34,317 nt of DNA, taken from positions 1 through 34,317 of the forward strand of contig URQA01000006.1 of assembly GCA_900549885.1 (NCBI GenBank), given 5' to 3'. The DNA comes from an uncultured Eubacteriales bacterium. Lineage in GTDB: Bacteria > Bacillota > Clostridia > Oscillospirales > Oscillospiraceae. Position numbers and translations under genes: made by a program. The notes under the pieces were generated by a model, which was not told the DNA's origin, searched no databases, and worked only from the letters and a program-made list of their open reading frames with translations. This document shows positions 13,548 through 20,811 of the stretch, piece by piece (the first letter of the stretch is position 1; each line of letters begins with the position of its first letter).

Positions 13548-14651
13548 TCATTGGCAGGCTTTTTGGTATTCTTCAAAGGTGGCCGCGCACATTTTATGGA
13601 TTTCAAATTTCTCCGCCACCGTGCGCAGGGCGTTTTCCCGGCAGCGGGCCAGCAGGTCCCGGTCCTCCAGGAAACGCTTCATGGCTCCGGCCATGGAGTC
13701 CGGGTCGTCATAGGTTACCAGCAGGCCGCCGTCAGCCTCAGTCTTGATGATGTCGCTGTTACCCCCCATGTCGGTGATGACGGCGGGCAGGCCAGCAGCC
13801 ATGGCCTCCACAATGAGGAAGGACAGAGCCTCGTGCTGGGAGGAGTTGACATATAGGTCGGCTCCTTTGTACAGGTTTTTCATATCTTTGCGGAAGCCGA
13901 TGAACTTCACCTGTTCGTCCGTGAGGCCCAGCTCCCGGGCCAGCGCCTTGGTGGGTTCCAGCAACTCCCCGTCGCCCCCCAGCACCATGGTAAAGGGAAT
14001 GTCGGACAACTCCGTCAGCCGCTTGAGAGAGCGCATGAGATAGGCGTGGCCCTTGTCGTGGGCAAACCGGGAGGCGCACAGCATCACAAAGCGGTCCTCG
14101 GGGATGCCCAGCTCCCGGCGGAGGGTGGAATCGCTCCGGTCCCCGGCCCAGGCGTCCAGGTCCACAGCGTTGAAGATGACGGAAATCTTGTCCCGGCTCC
14201 AGCCGTTTTTCACCAACTGCTCCCGGCCCAGGTTGCACACAGCGATCATCCGGTCCTGGCGGCGGTCCATCAGCCGGTTGGACAGCCGGTTGAGAGATGA
14301 GTTGGCCAACACGAAGTGGTTGGTGTACACCGAGCGGATGGCCTTGTTGCGGCCCTTGGCCAGCATAGCGATATAGTTCTCCCGCAGATAGTGGGTATGG
14401 ATCAGCTCAATACCCCATTCCCGGCACAGATTTGCCAGGACCTTGGCGGCCGGAAGGTCATAGGGGCTGCGCATTTCGATCTGGCGGCAAGGGACGGACA
14501 TGGCCTGCATTCGTTCTACCAGCAGGCCGGGTTCATTGTAGGCGAAATAGGGCTTCACCCGCCCGTCAGCGGACAGGTAGCGGACCAGGGTTTCCACATA
14601 GCGCTCTGTGCCGGCCTTGCCGGCGTGATTGAGAAGGTACAGGACTTTCAT
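13548..14651 (-). CDS. GT4 family glycosyltransferase
   Basis: Cytoplasmic GT-B fold glycosyltransferase of 367 residues, transferring a sugar from a nucleotide donor to a lipid-linked glycan. N-terminal acceptor domain: LYLLNHAGKAGTERYVETLVRYL; middle IELIHTHYLRENYIA; linker NAVDLDAWAG; C-terminal donor domain with FVMLCASRFAHDKGHAYLMRSL, KFIGFRKDMKNLYKGADLYVNSS and the EX7E motif EALSFLIVEAMAAGLPAVITD. Start: ATG at 14651 with AAGGGAGG about eight bases upstream. It is the first gene of a two-gene operon with the ligase-like membrane protein, indicating synthesis of an exported polysaccharide or glycolipid. Donor and acceptor are not predictable. Confidence 0.92.
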   Translation of the reverse strand: MKVLYLLNHAGKAGTERYVETLVRYLSADGRVKPYFAYNEPGLLVERMQAMSVPCRQIEMRSPYDLPAAKVLANLCREWGIELIHTHYLRENYIAMLAKGRNKAIRSVYTNHFVLANSSLNRLSNRLMDRRQDRMIAVCNLGREQLVKNGWSRDKISVIFNAVDLDAWAGDRSDSTLRRELGIPEDRFVMLCASRFAHDKGHAYLMRSLKRLTELSDIPFTMVLGGDGELLEPTKALARELGLTDEQVKFIGFRKDMKNLYKGADLYVNSSQHEALSFLIVEAMAAGLPAVITDMGGNSDIIKTEADGGLLVTYDDPDSMAGAMKRFLEDRDLLARCRENALRTVAEKFEIHKMCAATFEEYQKACQ

Positions 14652-14737
14652 AGCGGTCCTCCCTTGAGATCAAGTTGGCCCAAAGGGCAAGCTTATTGTA
14701 GCGTGTTTGAGATGGTTTGTCCAGTCCCCCTTACGTT

Positions 14738-15850
14738 TCAGAGGATGACCGGAGAATGTGTCCACTCCCATCCACAGGGGCAGATGTGCCTCCGGCACAG
14801 GCCGTAGAAGTCTGTACACCGGGCCTCTAGTTCCGCCAGGGGAATACCTCTGCCGTGGGCGGGCTTGGTGACGACAGGCAGATCGGTATCCATCGCCCGG
14901 AGTACCGCACGCCCCCGCTGGTTGGCCCCCAGCACCCGCAGGTATGGAGGAGAGGAGGGGCGGTCCGCCGCCCGAAGGCCCAGAGCAGCCCACAGGACCA
15001 GTCGCCGGATGCGGGCATGGGCGTAGCGCTTGGTTTTGGTTTGGGCATAGACTTCCTCCAGGGTAACGGCCCGCCGGGCGGCCTGATACAGCCGCCGGGC
15101 CAGGCCCTCCCCGCTGTCAGGCAGGGCCTCAAAATCGGGCAGGTCCATGGCCCGCAGGCGAGTGAGGATTCCCCGTTCATTGTACTTCAGCGCGGCCGGA
15201 TTGCCGGCTTCGAGCCGCCCAGCCAAAATTTCCTCACGGAGGAAGGAGGCGGAGGGAAACTCCGGATGGGCTCCCCCGTCGTGGCCCGCCCCCACCCGGG
15301 GAATGGCAAGGATCTGGGGCGTCCAGTTCAGCCGCCGGGCGGCCTTGAGGTACTCCACGGCCAAATTGTCGTTGGGCCGGGTCAGACAAGCGGCTACGTC
15401 CTGACCCAGCAGCGCGTCCGCTGCCGCCTGGCGGCAGGCGGCAAAGGGCAGGCCTTGCTCCAGAAAGCGGCGCAGTTCCGCCTGGAACCGCCCGCTGTCC
15501 AGACAGAGGGACAGGGCCGCCAGGGCCGCGTTGTCCCCGCTCTCACTGCCAAAGGAAATCGCCTGGGCTCCCGCGGCGCGCAGGATAGACATTGCGCCCC
15601 AGGCGAACCATTCTGCCGAGGCGCAGGCCCACACCGTGGGCAGTTCCAGCACCAGGTCCGCGCCGCCCTCCAGAGCTGAACGGGTTCGGGCCCATTTGTC
15701 CTCGATGGCACAGTCTCCCCGCTGAACGAAATTCCCGCTCATCACCGCGACCACGGCGCACTCGCCCAACCGGCGGCGGGTCTGGGCTATGTGCCACCGA
15801 TGCCCGGCGTGAAAGGGGTTATATTCCGCTACGATGCCCACAATGTTCAC
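14738..15850 (-). CDS. tmcAL: tRNA(Met) cytidine acetate ligase TmcAL
   Basis: Enzyme that activates acetate with ATP and acetylates the wobble cytidine (C34) of elongator tRNA-Met, forming ac4C. The 370-residue protein begins with MNIVGIVAEYNPFHAGHRWHI, the nucleotidyltransferase HxGH motif at about 14-17, and has VVAVMSGNFVQRGD, the AISFGSESGD segment and LTRPNDNLAVEYLKA typical of this family (YlbM in B. subtilis). Length is normal (about 390-410 in Bacillus). Start: GTG at 15850, seven bases after GGGAGG. It is divergent from ackA, with 156 bases between; a link with acetate metabolism is notable because both use acetate. It lies 86 bases upstream of the GT4 gene and may be cotranscribed. 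Confidence 0.93.
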   Translation of the reverse strand: MNIVGIVAEYNPFHAGHRWHIAQTRRRLGECAVVAVMSGNFVQRGDCAIEDKWARTRSALEGGADLVLELPTVWACASAEWFAWGAMSILRAAGAQAISFGSESGDNAALAALSLCLDSGRFQAELRRFLEQGLPFAACRQAAADALLGQDVAACLTRPNDNLAVEYLKAARRLNWTPQILAIPRVGAGHDGGAHPEFPSASFLREEILAGRLEAGNPAALKYNERGILTRLRAMDLPDFEALPDSGEGLARRLYQAARRAVTLEEVYAQTKTKRYAHARIRRLVLWAALGLRAADRPSSPPYLRVLGANQRGRAVLRAMDTDLPVVTKPAHGRGIPLAELEARCTDFYGLCRRHICPCGWEWTHSPVIL

Positions 15851-15897
15851 TCCGCCGCCTCCCTTTCAAATTTTTCCTGGAATTTCGGAAATATCCC

Positions 15898-15926
15898 TTG
15901 TTCTTTTTTGGGAAAAGGGCTAGAAT
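15898..15926 (+). promoter_or_regulatory. Candidate sigma-A promoter of ackA
   Basis: TTGTTC (15898-15903), 17-base spacer, TAGAAT (15921-15926), about 80 bases before the ackA start. The spacer is T- and G/A-rich. Confidence 0.55.
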
Positions 15927-16006
15927 GTATCTGCTGATTTCTCTTGTTATCTTAATACAAATCACACCCAGATACAAGGAATTATTTTTTAAGGAGTGTT
16001 TCACCC

Positions 16007-17212
16007 ATGAAAATTTTGGTTATCAACGCCGGCAGCTCATCTTTGAAGTACCAGCTGCTGGATCCCGCCACCGGCGAACTGCTGGCCAAGGGCCTGTGTG
16101 AGCGCATCGGCATTGACGGCAAGTTCACCTACAAGCCCCAGTTGGCGGGCAAGCAGGTGCTGGACGCTGTGGACGTGGCTATGCCCACCCACTCTGAGGC
16201 CATCAAGGCCGTTATGGATGCCTTGGTGGACAAGGACAACGGCGTGATTGCCTCCATGAGTGAGATCGATGCGGTGGGTCACCGGGTGGTCCACGGCGGG
16301 GAGGCCTTCTCCGGCTCCGTGCGCATCGACGATAAGGTAATGGCCGCCCTGAAAGAGTGCATCCCCCTAGCCCCCCTGCACAACCCCGCCAACATCACCG
16401 GCATCAAGGCCTGCATGGACGTGATGGGTCCCGACGTGCCCCAGGTGGCTGTGTTTGACACCGCCTTCCACCAGACGATGCCTCCCAAGGCCTATATCTA
16501 CGCCCTGCCCTATGAGTACTATGAGAAGGACAAGGTCCGCCGCTACGGCTTCCACGGTACCTCCCACCGCTATGTGTCCCAGCGCGCCGCCGCCCTGCTG
16601 GGCAAGCCCATCGAGGAGCTGAAGATCATCTCCTGCCATCTGGGCAACGGTTCCTCCGTGGCCGCTATCGACGGCGGCAAGAGCGTGGACACCTCCATGG
16701 GTTTCACCCCCCTGGCCGGCCTGCCTATGGGCACTCGCTCCGGAGACCTGGATGCGGGCATTCTGGAGTATCTCATGAACAAGTACCAACTAAACATCAC
16801 CGAGATGCTCAGCATCCTGAATAAGAAGTCCGGCGTGCAGGGTATCTCCGGCGTGTCCTCTGACTTCCGGGACTTGGAGAGCGCCAAGCAGGAGGGCAAC
16901 CAGCGGGCCGAGCTGGCTATGGACGCCTTTGAGTACGGCGTGAAGAAGTATATCGGCGCTTACGCTGCCGCCATGGGCGGAGTGGACGCCATCATCTTCA
17001 CCGCCGGTGTGGGAGAGAACTCCGCCGATATGCGCCTGCGGATGACCTCCGGTCTGGAGTATATGGGGGTGAAGGTGGACCCGGAGAAGAATAACTGCCG
17101 GGGCAAGGAGGTGGACGTGTCCGCCGAGGGCGCTACCGTCCACACCCTAGTTATCCCCACCAACGAAGAGCTGATGATTGCCCTGGACACCGCCGAGATC
17201 GTCGGCAAGTAA
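16007..17212 (+). CDS. ackA: Acetate kinase
   Basis: Interconverts acetyl phosphate plus ADP with acetate plus ATP, the substrate-level phosphorylation step of acetate fermentation. The 401-residue protein shows all family motifs: N-terminal ILVINAGSSSLKYQL, GHRVVHGGE, PLAPLHNPANI, FDTAFHQTMP, RYGFHGTSHRYV, ISCHLGNGSSVAAI, GFTPLAGLPMGTRSGDLD and the C-terminal FTAGVGENSADMR. Length matches the family (about 400). Start: ATG at 16007 with AAGGAG ten bases upstream. Codon use is strongly biased to GC-ending codons, as expected for a highly expressed gene. No pta lies next to it in the window. A terminator follows. Confidence 0.98.
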   Translation: MKILVINAGSSSLKYQLLDPATGELLAKGLCERIGIDGKFTYKPQLAGKQVLDAVDVAMPTHSEAIKAVMDALVDKDNGVIASMSEIDAVGHRVVHGGEAFSGSVRIDDKVMAALKECIPLAPLHNPANITGIKACMDVMGPDVPQVAVFDTAFHQTMPPKAYIYALPYEYYEKDKVRRYGFHGTSHRYVSQRAAALLGKPIEELKIISCHLGNGSSVAAIDGGKSVDTSMGFTPLAGLPMGTRSGDLDAGILEYLMNKYQLNITEMLSILNKKSGVQGISGVSSDFRDLESAKQEGNQRAELAMDAFEYGVKKYIGAYAAAMGGVDAIIFTAGVGENSADMRLRMTSGLEYMGVKVDPEKNNCRGKEVDVSAEGATVHTLVIPTNEELMIALDTAEIVGK

Positions 17213-17222
17213 GTTCAGACAA

Positions 17223-17264
17223 CAAAAAGGACCCGGCGGCCAGACAGCCGCCGGATTCTTTTTG
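17223..17264 (+). terminator. ackA terminator
   Basis: Stem CCGGCGGC (17233-17240) / GCCGCCGG (17247-17254), extended by A-rich and T-rich flanks that also pair in part, then TTCTTTTTGT. It lies 20 bases after the ackA stop. Confidence 0.88.
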
Positions 17265-17353
17265 TCGGCCCACACCAGAGGGGGAAAACGATATGTCACC
17301 GATTCTACAGATCCTTTCTGCGGGACTTTTTTGACAAAAAACAGCGGTTGTCA

Positions 17354-17381
17354 TTGACAGCAAAAAATTTTCTGTTATACT
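17354..17381 (+). promoter_or_regulatory. Sigma-A promoter of the metK leader
   Basis: TTGACA (17354-17359), 16-base spacer, TATACT (17376-17381). Transcription would start just before the SAM riboswitch. Confidence 0.8.
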
Positions 17382-17404
17382 ATCACTTTGTCAAGTGAAT
17401 ACCA

Positions 17405-17495
17405 CCTTATCAAGAGTGGCTGAGGGACCGGCCCAATGACGCCACGGCAACCTGCATTGCAAGGTGCCAATTCCGGCGGAAACGCAAGATGAGGA
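17405..17495 (+). promoter_or_regulatory. SAM-I riboswitch (S-box leader)
   Basis: Aptamer that binds S-adenosylmethionine. Conserved elements are seen in order: P1 5' strand CCTTATC (17405-17411) with AAGAG, the GGCTGAGGGACCGGCCC and ATGACGCC core, CGGCAACC ... GGTGCCAATTCC, then the GGCGGAAACGC arm and AAGATGAGG closing P1 (17489-17495). A terminator follows 15 bases later, and metK, the SAM synthetase, follows that. This fits the standard off-switch: high SAM favours P1 and the terminator. Confidence 0.96.
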
Positions 17496-17510
17496 TGAAG
17501 ATACCATCTA

Positions 17511-17536
17511 TCCCGCCGAAGCCGGCGGGATTTTTT
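17511..17536 (+). terminator. Riboswitch-controlled terminator before metK
   Basis: Stem TCCCGCCG (17511-17518) / CGGCGGGA (17523-17530), four-base loop, then TTTTTT. It is the expression platform of the SAM-I riboswitch. Confidence 0.93.
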
Positions 17537-17565
17537 CATCCCCCAGACAGAAAGGAAGAAACGAC

Positions 17566-18747
17566 ATGGCAAAGCGACTTTTTACATCTGAATCAGTGAC
17601 TGAGGGTCACCCCGACAAGATTTGTGACCAGATCTCCGACGCCATCCTGGACGCTATTTTGGAGAAGGACCCGGACGCCCGGGTAGCTTGCGAAACCACC
17701 GCCTCCACCGGCCTTGTCCACATCATGGGGGAGATTACCACCTCCTGCTATGTAGACATCCCCAAGATTACCCGGGAGGTCATCCGGGACATTGGCTATG
17801 ACCGGGCCAAGTTCGGCTTTGACTGCGACACCTGCGCCGTTATCACCAACATCGACGAGCAGTCTCCCGACATCGCCCAGGGGGTGGACAAGGCGCTGGA
17901 GGCCCGGGAGGGCATACTGGGCGACGGATTAGACGGCGGTGCCGGCGACCAGGGGATGATGTTCGGCTACGCCTGCCGGGAGACAGAGGAGCTTATGCCT
18001 TTGCCCATCTCTCTGGCCCACAAGCTGGCCCAGCGGCTGACCGCCGTGCGCAAGCAGGGGCTGGTGGACTACCTGCGGCCCGACGGCAAGAGTCAGGTCA
18101 CCGTGGAATATGACGAGGCCGGCCGTCCAATGCGAGTGGATACGGTGGTCATCTCCACGCAACACGGCCCTGAGGCAGCCCTGGAGCAAATCCGTGCCGA
18201 CATGATTAAGTTGGTCATCAAGCCCACCATCCCGGCCTGGCTGCTGGATGAGGGTACAAAAATTTACGTCAATCCCACTGGACGCTTTGTAGTAGGCGGC
18301 CCTCAGGGGGATTCCGGCCTCACCGGACGGAAGATCATTGTGGACACCTACGGCGGGGCCGCACCCCATGGCGGCGGAGCTTTCTCCGGAAAGGATCCCA
18401 CCAAAGTGGACCGTTCCGCCGCTTACGCCGCCCGCTGGGTGGCCAAGAACGTGGTGGCCGCGGGGCTGGCCGACTGTTGCCAGGTCCAGCTGGCCTACGC
18501 CATCGGCGTGGCCCGGCCTGTCTCCATCCGGGTGGACACCTTCGGCACTGGGTCCGTGTCTGACGGGGCGCTGGAGCAGGCGGTGGAGCGGGTCTTTGAC
18601 CTGCGCCCCTCTGCTATCATCCGCCGGCTGGACCTGCGTCGGCCCATTTACCGCCAGCTGGCCGCCTACGGCCACTTCGGCCGCCCGGAATTAGACCTCC
18701 CCTGGGAGAAAACAGATATGGTGGAAGCGCTGAAGGCCGCGCTATAA
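17566..18747 (+). CDS. metK: S-adenosylmethionine synthetase
   Basis: Makes S-adenosylmethionine from methionine and ATP. The 393-residue product has the family signatures: FTSESVTEGHPDKICDQISD near the N-terminus, GDGLDGGAGDQGMMFGYA (ATP loop), GPQGDSGLTGRKIIVDTYGG, GGAFSGKDPTKVDRSAAYAAR, and the C-terminal LDLPWEKTD. Length is typical. Start: ATG at 17566, with AAAGGAA about nine bases upstream; the frame is open into the leader (GTG/ATG-like starts at 17464) but that part is the riboswitch. Expression should be repressed by SAM through the SAM-I riboswitch and its terminator. Confidence 0.98.
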   Translation: MAKRLFTSESVTEGHPDKICDQISDAILDAILEKDPDARVACETTASTGLVHIMGEITTSCYVDIPKITREVIRDIGYDRAKFGFDCDTCAVITNIDEQSPDIAQGVDKALEAREGILGDGLDGGAGDQGMMFGYACRETEELMPLPISLAHKLAQRLTAVRKQGLVDYLRPDGKSQVTVEYDEAGRPMRVDTVVISTQHGPEAALEQIRADMIKLVIKPTIPAWLLDEGTKIYVNPTGRFVVGGPQGDSGLTGRKIIVDTYGGAAPHGGGAFSGKDPTKVDRSAAYAARWVAKNVVAAGLADCCQVQLAYAIGVARPVSIRVDTFGTGSVSDGALEQAVERVFDLRPSAIIRRLDLRRPIYRQLAAYGHFGRPELDLPWEKTDMVEALKAAL

Positions 18748-19079
18748 TGCCGTTTAGCCGGGAGGCGGAAACCTTGTACGCAGGGCGAATTCACTTCGCC
18801 TGGGTAGATCGAAATGAGGGTTCCCCACAAAAGTCTGGCTTTTGTGGGGAACGCCTTATCCCGTATCGGACAAACCCCTTCTGCAATGTGCGGGATAGCA
18901 GATCTGCCTATGATGGAGTTTGGCTGCAACCGTAGCGTTACCGGCACCGCTGCGCAGACCAATGAGTGTAAGAAAAACGGTCATGCCCATCGATCTGCGC
19001 CAAAGAAAGGAACGGCGAGGTCCAAAGCACAGCGTGGCCGATGGGATTTTCACGATTCTATAAAGAATGAGAGATATAA
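18748..19079. other. Gene-free stem-loop region after metK
   Basis: About 330 bases without a supported gene. Three inverted repeats occur within 120 bases: arms 18781-18789/18795-18802 (one bulge), a perfect 14-bp stem 18820-18833/18839-18852 with a five-base loop, and TATCCCG/CGGGATA at 18857-18863 and 18891-18897. None has a T-tail. A 94-codon open frame (18814-19098) crosses the stems and has no ribosome site, so I do not call it. Structured 3' region, dispersed repeat or small RNA are all possible. Confidence 0.45.
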
Positions 19080-19609
19080 ATGCGATTTGAACGACTGACC
19101 AACGAGAAACATGAAATGTATAAAAAGGCTTTGGAATTATATAGCATCAGTTTTCCATCCCATGAACAAAGAGATATGGTTTCTCAAACGAAAATTTTGA
19201 ATGATGACGACTATTATTTTAATTTAATATATGACGAGGAAGCTTTTGTTGGCCTTGCCTTATGCTGGGAAACAAAGAGTTTGTGTATGTGGAGCATTTC
19301 TGTATCTTACCTGAAATGCGAAATAAAAAATACGGACAAAAGGTGTTGCAGCTTCTTCGCCAGAACGGGAGGATGGTTATTCTTGAAATTGATCCTCCCG
19401 TTGATGTAATTTCAATCCGAAGAAAACGTTTTTATGAGCGGGGCGGCTTTGTCGAAAATCCATATTTCCATGTGCATCCTCCGTACCGCAGGGAAAATAG
19501 TGGGCACACTCTTGTTATCATGTCTTTTCCTAAGACAATTCCACAGGCAGAGTATGATGCGTTCAAATATTATCTGGAACATCATGTGATGAAAGATGTG
19601 TTTTCATAA
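19080..19609 (+). pseudogene. Frameshifted GNAT-like acetyltransferase
   Basis: Two frames together give one GNAT-like protein. The first frame from ATG 19080 encodes MRFERLTNEKHEMYKKALEL ... FVGLALCW and then goes off; the second continues without a break as NKEFVYVEHFCILPEMRNKKYGQKVL (acetyl-CoA loop), the FYERGGFVENPYF C-terminal GNAT motif and a tail ending at 19609. The frame change (a -1 shift, as from one lost base) lies at about 19266-19276, in GGGAAACAAAG. The reconstructed product has about 176 residues. GC content is low compared with the surroundings, pointing to horizontal transfer. It could also be a sequencing error in the A-run; a programmed shift is unlikely because the first-frame codons do not match the slip pattern. 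Confidence 0.75.
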
Positions 19610-19668
19610 TCCTGCGTTTGTCAGACGGCAGGAAAATCCCATCATGCCCCCAATTCTTACCTGTTGCG

Positions 19669-19705
19669 AAAAGAACTCGCCTATTGAAATGGAGCGGGTT
19701 CTTTT
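19669..19705. terminator. Bidirectional terminator between the GNAT pseudogene and the minus ORF
   Basis: Arms AAAAGAACTCGC (19669-19680) and GCGGGTTCTTTT (19694-19705), 12 pairs including one T-G wobble, 13-base loop, followed by CTTGT. It serves the plus-strand pseudogene and the minus-strand ORF that ends at 19731. Confidence 0.7.
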
Positions 19706-19730
19706 CTTGTGTCCGGCCGAACCCCTTGGC

Positions 19731-19982
19731 TCAATGACATTGGCCATACCTCTTGCGCTTTTTCGCTCCGGCCGCGCCCGGTTCGCCGCCCTGAACGGCC
19801 CCGCTCAGGCGGCATATGCCATTGATGTGCTGGTCCAGACAATCGCTGACGCGGAACAGGCGCTGGAGGGGCAGTCCATCCAGGGACAGTTCCAGGCCGA
19901 ACGGCATCAGCCGGAATGGTTCCGCGTCTTGGAGCGGGGCGGCAGCGGCTTGGTCGAGTGCTTGGTGTTGGTCAAATTGCAT
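19731..19982 (-). CDS. Small hypothetical protein divergent from the XRE regulator
   Basis: An 83-residue ORF I do not recognise. Evidence for being real: ATG at 19982 has GAGGTGATAAA just upstream, a strong ribosome site; it starts at the shared operator region of the XRE gene; codon use is GC-ending like that of local genes; and a stem-loop with a U-run follows its stop. The sequence has a Gln/Ala-rich start (MQFDQHQALDQAAAAPLQDA), a middle part FRLMPFGLELSLDGLPLQRL, and a basic tail AGAKKRKRYGQ. No signal peptide or membrane helix is seen. A plus-strand frame covers the same bases (19596-20021) but starts within the pseudogene end without a ribosome site. Function unknown. Confidence 0.45.
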   Translation of the reverse strand: MQFDQHQALDQAAAAPLQDAEPFRLMPFGLELSLDGLPLQRLFRVSDCLDQHINGICRLSGAVQGGEPGAAGAKKRKRYGQCH

Positions 19983-20001
19983 TTTATCACCTCGGATATT
20001 A

Positions 20002-20040
20002 TTTACCGCAAAATGCGGTAAAATTTAATACCGCATTTTG
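20002..20040. promoter_or_regulatory. Three-half-site operator between the divergent small ORF and XRE gene
   Basis: TTTACCGCA (20002-20010) and TGCGGTAAA (20014-20022) are perfect inverted repeats three bases apart. The second half also forms a perfect 12-bp inverted repeat with a third half: CAAAATGCGGTA (20009-20020) and TACCGCATTTTG (20029-20040). It is placed between divergent start codons, as expected for autoregulation by the XRE protein. Binding is inference. Confidence 0.7.
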
Positions 20041-20076
20041 TTGTGTGATATGCTGAACACAATAGGAGGCGAGGGT

Positions 20077-20277
20077 ATGTACCGCAGGATTCGGGAACTG
20101 CGCGAAGATAGAGACTGGTCACAGGCTAACGTGGCGAAAGAGCTGAACTGTTCCCAGCAGGTGTACAGCAACTATGAACTGGGGCAGCGGGACATCCCCA
20201 CAGAGGTGCTCATCAAGCTGGCAAAGCTGCACCACACCAGCGTGGACTATATTTTGGGACTGACCGACGAAAAATAG
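20077..20277 (+). CDS. XRE-family helix-turn-helix transcriptional regulator
   Basis: A 66-residue protein that is almost entirely a Cro/C1-type HTH domain: MYRRIRELREDRDWSQANVA, then ELNCSQQVYSNYELGQRDIP (recognition helix region) and LIKLAKLHHTSVDYILGLTDE. Such short XRE repressors commonly control mobile elements or small accessory loci. Start: ATG at 20077, seven bases after AGGAGG; an upstream in-frame start at 20038 lies inside the operator and is rejected. It is divergent from the 83-residue ORF, with a three-half-site TACCGCA operator between them, so self-repression is likely. Confidence 0.9.
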   Translation: MYRRIRELREDRDWSQANVAKELNCSQQVYSNYELGQRDIPTEVLIKLAKLHHTSVDYILGLTDEK

Positions 20278-20353
20278 GAAAAACTGAAGCGGGGAGGGAC
20301 GAGAGATGCGGCTGCGCAGGCTCCTTTGATCACAGGTCAAAGGAGGAAAAACC

Positions 20354-20785
20354 ATGAAAATCAAAGACGAAAAAATACTGGAAATCAAAATCGGCCTGTT
20401 TCCCCGCAGGGAGCAGCTGTTGGAGCTGTATACCGATGCGGGCTGGATCGCGTATACCAGTGACCCGGACCGGCTGGAGCGAGCGGTGAGACAGTCCCAG
20501 GCGGTGTATACCGCCTGGGACGGATCCCGACTGGCCGGCCTGCTCCGGGCGGTAGGGGATGGAGAGACGATCCTCTATGTCCAGGATCTCTTGGTGCACA
20601 CCCGATACCGGCGGCAGGGGATCGGCCGCGCCTTATTGGAGCGGGTGCGCGCCGACTTTGCCCATGTCCGGCAGAAGGTGCTGCTTACCGACGCAGGGGA
20701 CAGCCAGGCTGTGGTATTCTACCGCAGTCAGGAGTGGATCCCGGCGGAGAAAGCGGGCTGTGCGGTATTTCTGGGAAAGAGTTGA
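20354..20785 (+). CDS. GNAT family N-acetyltransferase
   Basis: A 143-residue GNAT protein. The acetyl-CoA-binding motif is clear: LYVQDLLVHTRYRRQGIGRALLERV (Q/RxxGxG/A core RRQGIG at about residues 91-96), followed by VLLTDAGDSQAVVFYRSQEWIP. GC content is similar to the core genome, unlike the two AT-rich GNAT genes at 11190 and 19080. Start: ATG at 20354, with AGGAGG seven bases upstream. It lies 76 bases after the XRE gene and 26 bases before pepT, so it may be cotranscribed with pepT. Substrate is unknown. Confidence 0.88.
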   Translation: MKIKDEKILEIKIGLFPRREQLLELYTDAGWIAYTSDPDRLERAVRQSQAVYTAWDGSRLAGLLRAVGDGETILYVQDLLVHTRYRRQGIGRALLERVRADFAHVRQKVLLTDAGDSQAVVFYRSQEWIPAEKAGCAVFLGKS

Positions 20786-20811
20786 ACTTACAGAAAGGAA
20801 GTCAGACATTT

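Noticed and set aside
12245..13747. A 500-codon plus-strand open frame opposite the ligase and GT4 genes
   Set aside because: Low-complexity Gln/Gly/Glu translation spanning two genes on the other strand; a shadow of GC-rich codons.
17292..17333. A 13-codon ORF between ackA and metK with GAGGGGG upstream
   Set aside because: It lies before the metK promoter and after the ackA terminator, with no codon bias that would suggest a leader function.
19266..19277. Programmed -1 frameshift at GGGAAAC in the GNAT-like gene
   Set aside because: The heptamer looks slippery but the upstream frame reads TGG GAA ACA, not GGA AAC, so tRNA re-pairing after a -1 slip would be poor; a simple mutation is more likely.
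19596..20021. A 141-codon plus-strand frame over the small minus ORF
   Set aside because: It starts inside the pseudogene end with no ribosome site, and runs through a terminator and into the operator; the minus-strand ORF has the better signals.
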